Source of the DNA: an uncultured Monoglobus sp.
GTDB lineage: Bacteria > Bacillota > Clostridia > Monoglobales > Monoglobaceae
DNA length: 53,149 nucleotides
Assembly (NCBI GenBank): GCA_947624775.1
Contig: CANQLT010000006.1
Coordinates: 1-53,149 of the forward strand
Direction of reading: 5' to 3'
Notes under the pieces: generated by a model
Told to the model about the DNA's origin: nothing
Database searches by the model: none
The model's input: the letters and a program-made list of their open reading frames with translations, nothing else
Translations under genes and position numbers: made by a program
Shown: positions 33,670-41,800 of the stretch, piece by piece
How the letters are laid out: every line of letters begins with the position of its first letter
Numbering within the stretch: position 1 is the stretch's first letter

Positions 33670-35547
33670 ATGACCGATGAAACATTATTGAGAATTAAAG
33701 AAAAACTGAAAACCCTTCCCATGTCCCCGGGAGTTTATCTTATGAAAAACGAAGACGGGGATATTATTTACGTGGGAAAAAGCAAGGTGCTTAAAAACCG
33801 CATCAGCTCGTATTTTATAAACTCAAAAGGCCACTCTGTCAAAACTTTAAGGCTTGTCGAAAACATATATGATTTTGATTATATGCTGACCGACAGCGAG
33901 GTTGAGGCGCTGATTTTGGAATGTAATCTTATAAAAAAATACAAGCCTAAATACAATATTTTGCTTAAAGACGACAAGCAATATCCCTATATAAAAATAA
34001 CCGTAAAAGAGCCCTTTCCGAGGATATTTATCACGCGCAGAGTCGAAAAGGACGGTTCTCGCTACTTCGGACCGTATATGAGTTCGAGCAGCACCAAAGA
34101 CACGCTTGAAATAATTAAAAAAATATTTAAGATACGCACCTGCAACAAGGTTTTGCCCAGAGATATCGGCAAAGACAGACCGTGTCTTTACTATCACATA
34201 GGCCAATGCAGCGCGCCTTGTGACGGAAAAATCTCCGCCGAAGAATACTCCGAAATGTTTAACAAAATTTCATCGGTGCTTTCGGGCAATTACTCTGTGC
34301 TGCGTGACGAGCTTACCGAAAAAATGCTTAAAGCCTCAGATAAGCTTGAGTTTGAAAAAGCCGCGCGATACAGAGACAGCATAGCTCATCTCAAAGCGCT
34401 TGACGAAAAGCAAAAGATCGTTTCAACAAATGAGGATAACCGAGATATAATAGGTTTTTTTACCGACGGCACGGATTGCTGCGTTCAAGTATTTTATATG
34501 CGTAGCGGCAAAATGCTCGGCTCCGAAAAATATGTCTTTGAAAATTTCGATGATACGCAATCCGAACTGATCTCAAGCTTTATAAAGCAGTTCTATTTTT
34601 CGGCCACAAGCATACCGAGAGAGATCCTGATCCCCACGGAAATTGAAGACCGTGACGAAATATCCGATTGGCTTTCGGAAAAATGCGGACATAAAATCAA
34701 TGTCCATATGCCCGTGCGCGGCTCAAAAGCGCGAACCGTGGAAATGGTTAACAAAAACGCCGAGGAGTCTTTAAAGCTCCACAAATTCAAACGCGACAAG
34801 CAGCAAACCGACCAAAACGCCGTGCTCAAAGAATTAATGAACCTGCTTGATCTTGATGATGTACCGTTTCGAATCGAGAGCTATGACATATCAAATATTT
34901 CCGGCGCTCAGAGCGTCGGCGTATGCGTTGTTTACAACAATGCGCATCCGCTGAAATCGGCGTATCGTAAATTTAATATAAAAACTGTCGAAGGCGCCGA
35001 TGACTACGAAAGCACCAGAGAGGTTATATACCGAAGAATAACACGCGCCTACAAAGAGGAAGATGCTGTAAACGAAGGCAGCCTTGAGCCATCAAAAGCC
35101 AAATTTCTCCCGCTCCCGGACTTAATATTGCTCGACGGCGGCAAAGGCCATGTTTCGGCGATAAGAGAGCTGTTTGACACAATGGGCGAGGATATTCCCG
35201 TATACGGAATGGTTAAGGACGATAAACACCGAACCCGCGCACTCACAGATATTAACAAAGAGTTTGACATTGACAAAGACGGCGCACTGTTTAAATTCCT
35301 GACGGCAATGCAGGAGGAAGTACACAGATTCGCGATAACCGCGTTCAGAAAAAGACATGTGAAAGCGGGATTAAAAAGCGAGCTTGACAATATCGAAGGA
35401 ATCGGGCCCTCAAACAGGAATAAACTTCTGCTACACTTTTCTTCAATTAATAAAATCAAGTCCGCCTCAATTGAAGAACTCGAAAAGGCCGTCAATAAAC
35501 GCGCCGCAAAAAATGTTTATAACTTCTATCATCAAGAACCGCAATAA
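33670..35547 (+). CDS. uvrC: Excinuclease ABC subunit C
   Basis: Dual-incision nuclease of nucleotide excision repair, acting after UvrA and UvrB. N-terminal GIY-YIG nuclease (MSPGVYLMKNEDGDIIYVGKSK), a UVR/UvrB-contact helix pair (EKMLKASDKLEFEKAARYRDSI), the RNase H-like second nuclease (ESYDISNISGAQSVG, LLDGGKGHVSA) and C-terminal helix-hairpin-helix motifs (IEGIGPSNRNKLLLHF). 625 aa is typical. ATG 33670 follows AGGGAT; a TATAAT lies only 7 nt before it, which would give a nearly leaderless transcript, or transcription may read through from ptsH. Confidence 0.96.
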   Translation: MTDETLLRIKEKLKTLPMSPGVYLMKNEDGDIIYVGKSKVLKNRISSYFINSKGHSVKTLRLVENIYDFDYMLTDSEVEALILECNLIKKYKPKYNILLKDDKQYPYIKITVKEPFPRIFITRRVEKDGSRYFGPYMSSSSTKDTLEIIKKIFKIRTCNKVLPRDIGKDRPCLYYHIGQCSAPCDGKISAEEYSEMFNKISSVLSGNYSVLRDELTEKMLKASDKLEFEKAARYRDSIAHLKALDEKQKIVSTNEDNRDIIGFFTDGTDCCVQVFYMRSGKMLGSEKYVFENFDDTQSELISSFIKQFYFSATSIPREILIPTEIEDRDEISDWLSEKCGHKINVHMPVRGSKARTVEMVNKNAEESLKLHKFKRDKQQTDQNAVLKELMNLLDLDDVPFRIESYDISNISGAQSVGVCVVYNNAHPLKSAYRKFNIKTVEGADDYESTREVIYRRITRAYKEEDAVNEGSLEPSKAKFLPLPDLILLDGGKGHVSAIRELFDTMGEDIPVYGMVKDDKHRTRALTDINKEFDIDKDGALFKFLTAMQEEVHRFAITAFRKRHVKAGLKSELDNIEGIGPSNRNKLLLHFSSINKIKSASIEELEKAVNKRAAKNVYNFYHQEPQ

Positions 35548-35550
35548 TTA

Positions 35551-35579
35551 TTGACAAACAACAATAATTCTGATATAAT
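35551..35579 (+). promoter_or_regulatory. Promoter of tRNA-Leu
   Basis: TTGACA, 17-bp spacer, TATAAT, a full consensus, starting 4 nt after the uvrC stop. Confidence 0.85.
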
Positions 35580-35590
35580 ACCAAAGTCTC

Positions 35591-35674
35591 GCGGGCGTGG
35601 CGGAACTGGCAGACGCGCCAGACTTAGGATCTGGTGGTTTTCCCGTGCAGGTTCAAGTCCTGTCGCCCGCACCA
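35591..35674 (+). tRNA. tRNA-Leu(UAG)
   Basis: Class II tRNA: acceptor GCGGGCG/CGCCCGC, A discriminator, encoded CCA, anticodon stem CCAGA/TCTGG with loop CTTAGGA (UAG), variable arm, T-loop GTTCAAGTC. ORF 35597-35818 is a translation of this tRNA. Confidence 0.96.
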
Positions 35675-35675
35675 G

Positions 35676-35745
35676 CGGAAAATCAACCGCTTTTTTGCGA
35701 AAGTCATGCGAAGCATGACTTTCTTTTTATGCGGTTGATTTTCCG
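35676..35745. repeat. 15-bp perfect inverted repeat enclosing a second hairpin
   Basis: CGGAAAATCAACCGC (35676-35690) pairs exactly with GCGGTTGATTTTCCG (35731-35745). Inside is AAAGTCATGC-gaa-GCATGACTTT, a perfect 10-bp stem. It starts 2 nt after the tRNA-Leu CCA; the TTTTTT after the left arm could also terminate tRNA transcription. Confidence 0.8.
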
Positions 35746-35750
35746 TTATT

Positions 35751-35788
35751 CCCATAAAACGCACTGTGTTGGCGTTTTATGGGAGCCC
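35751..35788. repeat. Stem-loop repeat, copy 1
   Basis: CCCATAAAACGC, 9-nt loop ACTGTGTTG, GCGTTTTATGGG, then AGCCC. A related 38-nt stem-loop lies at 45792-45829, with three paired substitutions that keep the stem, so the hairpin itself appears conserved. Confidence 0.7.
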
Positions 35789-35790
35789 AG

Positions 35791-35829
35791 AATGTTCTTA
35801 CAGGACTTATGCCTGTGAGAACATTTTTT
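35791..35829. terminator. Terminator between tRNA-Leu and the SLH gene 3' end
   Basis: AATGTTCTTACAGG, 7-nt loop, CCTGTGAGAACATT (one G-U), then TTTTTTAT on plus. Third hairpin in a row between two convergent transcripts. Confidence 0.8.
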
Positions 35830-35854
35830 ATCCTGTTTTTTTGTTGTTTTCCGC

Positions 35855-38800
35855 TTATTTGAACGTCTTATCAAATCTTCCGAATACGGCTGCCGCTTCC
35901 GCGCGGATGGCATTGCCGAGCGGCGTTAATGTTCCGTCGCCGTTTCCGCTCATAAGTCCGGCTCCGCATGCCCACTGTATAGCGGGAATTGCGTATTCGC
36001 TTATGTCTCCCGCGTCCGTATAACTCAGAATATTCGTATCTTCTCCCACAGAGGTATCTATGCCCTTGTATGTGGCGTACCTGTACAGCATCGTCGCCAT
36101 CTGTTCGCGAAGAATATCGTCATCCGGGCCGAATTCCGTGTCGGAGTAGCCGTTTACAATTCCGTTTGCGCTTGCCCATGCCACGGCGTCATGATAGTAG
36201 GCATCCGCCGGGACATCCGCAAAGCTGCTTGTTCCTCCTTCCGGTGAGCCGTCTATTCGATACAGAACCGTTACGAACATTCCTCTGGTTATATTCGCGT
36301 TCGGGTCAAATGCCGTATCGCTTACACCGTTCATCAGACCGTTTTCGTATGCATATTTTACATCATCATAGAACCAGTCGGTTGTGCTCACGTCGGCAAA
36401 CGGAAGTTCTTTTGGCGGTTCGGCAGTTGCCTGCGGCTCTTCCGAAGGCGTGGGCGTGGGTGTGGCATTGCCCGTTCCGAACGTTCCGCCGCCTCCGCCA
36501 ATGCTGCCTCCGCCTGATGGAGAGTGGCCTCCGGACGACTCTTTCACATTTACGGTCACGCTGTCAGCCAGCTCGGTTCCGTCGATCTCAGCCGTTATGG
36601 TCACGGTTCCGGATCCGATGCCGGTAACGTCGCCGTTGGGGCCTACCTTAGCGATGTTCTCGTTGCTGCTGCTCCATGTCACATTGCTGTCCGCGGCCGC
36701 CGCAAGAGGAAGTATCCCGGCTTCAAGGGACAGTGTGCCGCCGACACCGACCTCCGCCTGTTCTACATCATTGCCATCCCGCCTGATGTTTAGCGCAAGG
36801 GGAACATCCTCTTCGGGGATCGTCCCGGTGAATGACTTAAAGGCGTTGACATTAAATGCGTCAAGGTCGTAGGTCCCTTCGCCGCTCACCTCTCCGGCTT
36901 CGTCATAGAGAGGAGCGCGTTTCTCGCCGTCGTAAACTTCAAGCATAAATCCCGCGGCTTTGTTCGCCGAGAACTTATCATCGGTTATCGGCATGGAACG
37001 GATCGTGACGGTCGTCGACTCTCCTACCCCGATCGCTTCAATATCGCCGTCTTCATCCATCCAGCCCACCTCGGTATACGGTGTGAAGCCCGAGGAGTTT
37101 ACCACGCTGGCATTCTGCGGCGCACTTTCAAGATACTCTTGAATTTCCTCATCCGAAGCCGTATCCATATCGGGAGCATTCGGGTCGTCGAGAATATTCT
37201 GATTTTCAATTTCCATAATTAGTCTGGGATTGCTTGCCTCCACGTTGCCGCTGTTCGTGATTTCGGTAACTACCACAAAGACGGAGCCGTTCACATCGCC
37301 TCTGATCAGGCTGCCGTTTTCATCTATGCCCTTTATCTCATGACTTCTGCCGCTGATCACGTTAATATTGCCGATATCCAGTCTGGAGCCTACTCTTATT
37401 GGCGCTTCGACCGAAGATGTTTCGCCGCGGTCCGGCTCGCTTACCGTAAGCACTGCCTTATAGCTTGCGCCCGCAAGCGCCTTGTCGATCATATCCTGTG
37501 TCATGTCAAGGTATGCCGTAATTTCTGTCTTACCTCCCGCCAGCAGCATATCCTCGCTTGACGCGTCAACGGTCTGAATTACATTCTCGCTGCCGTCAGC
37601 CGCGGTTTCAACAATTTCAGCCTTGGCATTTACGCTCTTGCTTGCCAGCAGTCCGGTGTTCTCGACCTCAGCGGTCACGCTGAATTCCTCGCCCGCCTTC
37701 GGATAGTCGTCGGAAAGCTCGATGCTGCCTTCCGTGAATTCAAGGGAGCCTATCGACGTAAAGTGCGCCGCGCACAGATCGTTGTTATCCCGCGTTTTGC
37801 CCGCCATGATCTCGTTGCCGTCCTCGTCGGTGGCTGTAACGTCAACCATGTCAAAGTCGTTGTAGAGTATTACCATATTTCCGTTTTCATCTACGCCCGC
37901 GGAAGGATTGTCAACATACTCGCGTTCCTCATCGTTTTCGCTCTCAAGCGAGAATTCTCTGGGTATGCGCCACAGCTCGTCATATGTGCCGTTTTCGTTG
38001 GGACGCAGAGTCAGCGTGGATATCATGAGCTTTTGCTCATCACCCGTGGACTGGGGCCACAATACATACACATTGCCGTCCTCGCCGTTCACAACGGTGT
38101 AGCCGTTTCCGTAAGACATACCGACTTCTCCGGTTTCGGGATCGGGGTCGTTGTATATGGCAACGCCCGGATCATACTCATCCTTTAAGGTATAGCTCGG
38201 TATTTGGGTACCGTTCGGCAGTGTTATCTCGGACTTTTCAAGCATTGTTTTCTCTTCATCCGGAATACTCTCGCTTTCATTGCCGAAATCATAATCGCCG
38301 AACATCTTGTCCAGATTGAGGTATCTCAGCTCGCCGTTCTGCGCCCATACTATCATGTTCACCTCGCCGAACTCGTCTGTCACGCTCCTGACAAACCGGG
38401 GATGTGATACATCTGCCATGCCGCTCAGGTTGATAGGCGCGGATGTCACCATACCGTTGTCGCTGCCCGGAGTCAGAACCGACATAAATACGGTTCTGTC
38501 GGTGGAAGTGGCAAGGTTGTTGTCGCCGTCGACCACGTATGCGGCAAGTATCTTATTTTCACCCTCATAGGTGGTGGAGATCATATCCGTCTGTCCCGCG
38601 AGAGGATAATAGGTCGTCTTTCCTTCGGGATCGCTGAGGTTCACATCCAGAATTCTCTGGCCGTACCACTCATCGCCGTACTTCCCTTGTTCGGACTCGG
38701 AATAGGTCTCGGACCATGCTCCGTTTTCGTAGATCCTGTACATGGTAACACCGGGAACCGCCAGCAGCCGTGAGAGGGTGGTTATCTTATCGCCGCCGTA

Positions 38801-41800
38801 TTCGTTATAGTCCACCGTCGTATAGAACAGAACTATCCTGCCGTCGGGGAGCTGTACCGCATGGGGGCTCTCATGGGCAAGACCCCATTTAAACCGGTCT
38901 TCGGTTTCCGTGTTTTTGGTGACCTGCGTAATGCTCTCTTCGGGGATCCCGTTCGCGGCCGCGTTCTTGTCTATGACCACGCTGTATACGTCCAGGGATG
39001 AGAGCATCTTGAGCGAAGAGTCGTAGGGAATTTTAAATTCTTCATCCTGAGACTCGATGTCAAGTTCCGTAAAATCATCCTCTGTGAAGGTTTTGTCCGC
39101 CGACGTCCAGCTGATCATTATCTTGTCGCCGAAATCATCCACGTTAAGACCTGTGTCAATGGTGCCGTCGTTTTGCAGGATCTCGGGCGTTGACCAGTCG
39201 CTGCCGTCATATATGCTGTAATATACGGCGTTTCTGTTGTACTTATCTCTCGAAGAGTCTATGCCTTCAAATGCCGTGAAATATTTGCCGCCGCCGAGAG
39301 GCACAACATTGGTGCGCATATTTACGCTGTCCGTAACCAGGTCGTAGCGATTTGTCTGTTCCGCGGCGGACACAGCCGTAACTTCCCCTGTTCCCGGAAC
39401 ATAGAACGAATTCTCATAATCCTTGGTATTTACCTCCATCTCGGAGAGCTTGGGATCAAAGCCCTGCATTGCCTCGTCCACGGCCGCCTGTACACTGCCA
39501 ACATTATAGAGGGTGTAGTCCCACGATTGCTGCAGGAATTTCCAGTTGAAGTTGAGGAACACAAGATTTATTTCAAAGGCGCCATAGAAGGTAGAGGTTC
39601 CCGTTCCGGAGGTGCCCGGCCCAAAGCCAAGATTGAACTGCTGCAAAAAGCCCAAGTCAAACTCTAGGGACAGCAGCTTTCTTATGCCCGCGCCCACAAA
39701 GCCTTCGATACCTATCGATATCGGGATATTGCCCTTGTACACCAGCGACTTCGGATCTATCTGAAGTTCGTTGAGCGTAGTGGTTTTCGTTGACTGTATT
39801 CCGTTATAAAGACCGAGCGACGTCGAAAATCCGAAGCCTGCATACATAGGTATCGGGAAGCCGGGTATCGTAATATAGAACACGCCGCTTATCGCAAATC
39901 CGACCTGACCGTAAACCATAGCATTGTCAAACAGCCACGTGCCCTCTTCGGGATTGTCGGGTGAAACACCCGCAACAAATTTGAACGTGATGCCGAAGGT
40001 CATGCCCAGATTCATGCCTATGGAACCCTTGCTCTTCACGACAGCGTCTCTTGCCGCGGCCGCCTGTCTTTTATCGGTATAACTGTCGGCTTGTGTAAGA
40101 GCATCCAGTAATTTGTCCAATGCGGCGGTTTCTTTGTCAAACGCCTTTGCCGAATTTTTCGCCGTGTTCAACACGTCCGACATTTGGTTTTTGTCCGGAG
40201 TTGTTATATTCTGCGCTTGATTACCGCCGGTGATAGGAGCTGTGTTTGCGGCTTCATTCCAAGCCGCATCAGCAGCCTGATACTTCTCCTCCGCCTCGGT
40301 AAGGACTGCGGCGGCGTTCGCCTGATCTACAGGGTTATCCGACTTTGATGCTTCATCCACCTGCTTGGATGCTTCTTTTAACTCTTTTTTGGCGACCTCT
40401 CTTTCCGTATATGCGTCCATCTCCTTCTGTGTGGTGAGCTTTTCCGGGAATTGCTGTTTAAGAACCTTATTCAGCAAGCCCACGGAAAATCCGATATTGC
40501 ACTCAAAGCTGGTAGCGGTTACGATGGCCTGCACTGTCAGAGGCCCGGCCGAAACCTTGGGTGTCATCTTGCCGATAACGTCCAGGGTAGGCAGGTCGGG
40601 GCTGGTCTCATCCGGCCCTATATTCGGGATCTGAATCTCTATGTCCTGACCGGGCACCTCATGGAATGTAATTCCGGTGTCAAATTCGCCGTAGCTGACC
40701 TCCACCTCGCCGACTGTGCCGTCGGCGCCGGTTACGGTCTCGGCCCCTTTGAGGTCTACGAATACCCGGTCGCCGTCATGGAAGTTAAGCAGCGCGTTCA
40801 AGGGCATCTTCACGATCTCGCCCGTATCAAGTTCGGTGGGGACCGAAGTAAGATCCACCGCGTAGTCGTATGAGTCGGGCTGTACATCGACCGTATATTC
40901 ATTGCGCTTTGCCATTTCGGTATCGTATATTGTGAATACCACGCTCTTCAGCTTTTTATACTGGTCGTGGACGTTTAATCTGAATCCGACGGAGCTGTCG
41001 GACATATTGACCTGCCCCATCGCGGCGTTTTGGGTGTCGGCTTTTTCGTAGGACGGTATTTCGCCGCTCGGCCCTACAAGCACCGAAATGCCGACGGGCT
41101 GCGGCTCCTCCTCACTTGCGAAAAAGTCAACGACCACATCGCCGACCTTGCCTGTCTGCTTATCGGGCTTCAGCAGAGCAAGAGTGTTGATATGATTGCT
41201 GTTTATAAGCGCGGTTATGTACTCGTTGCCGCTGTTTAGCATCATCGGGTAGCTGATATTTTCCCCGGCTGCTTCATCGCCTTCCGTCCAGTGGAGAGAA
41301 TATGTTCCGTCCGACTTGGTAAGACCGTAGAAAGAGCCTGCCGAAACCGTGGCGCCTGCCGCGGGCTCATATCCGTCTATCGGCTCTCCGGTGTTGAGCA
41401 CCGGCGGATTGAGCAGGCTTGCGCTGTACTTTAAGGCCTTGCCGTTTAACTCCGGAACCTCCGCCGCGTCCGCATTCTCAAAACTGAGCGTTATCTCGTT
41501 ATCGCCGTTGTGTATCTCATAGTACAGCGTCCAGCCGCCTATGTTTAGTCCCTTCCACGGATGATTTTCGGTGTTGACCGTCCAGGTGGGTACGTGCTTG
41601 GTCGATGCGGAGTGATATATGTCGGGATCGAGGAACTTTCTCAAATCGATCGAAATGACGTCTCCCGCCTTCATATCGTTGTTCTTCATCATGTCGTCTA
41701 TATCGGCTTGTATCTGCTCAAGCGGAATATTTATATCGGGAACCGTTTTATCGAGACTCAGCCGCACAAATGTGCCCTCCGCCGAATACTTCGGATATAT

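Noticed and set aside
35597-35818. 73-aa plus-strand ORF (MAELADAPDLGSGGFPVQVQVLSPAP..)
   Set aside because: It is the translated tRNA-Leu(UAG) and the hairpins after it.
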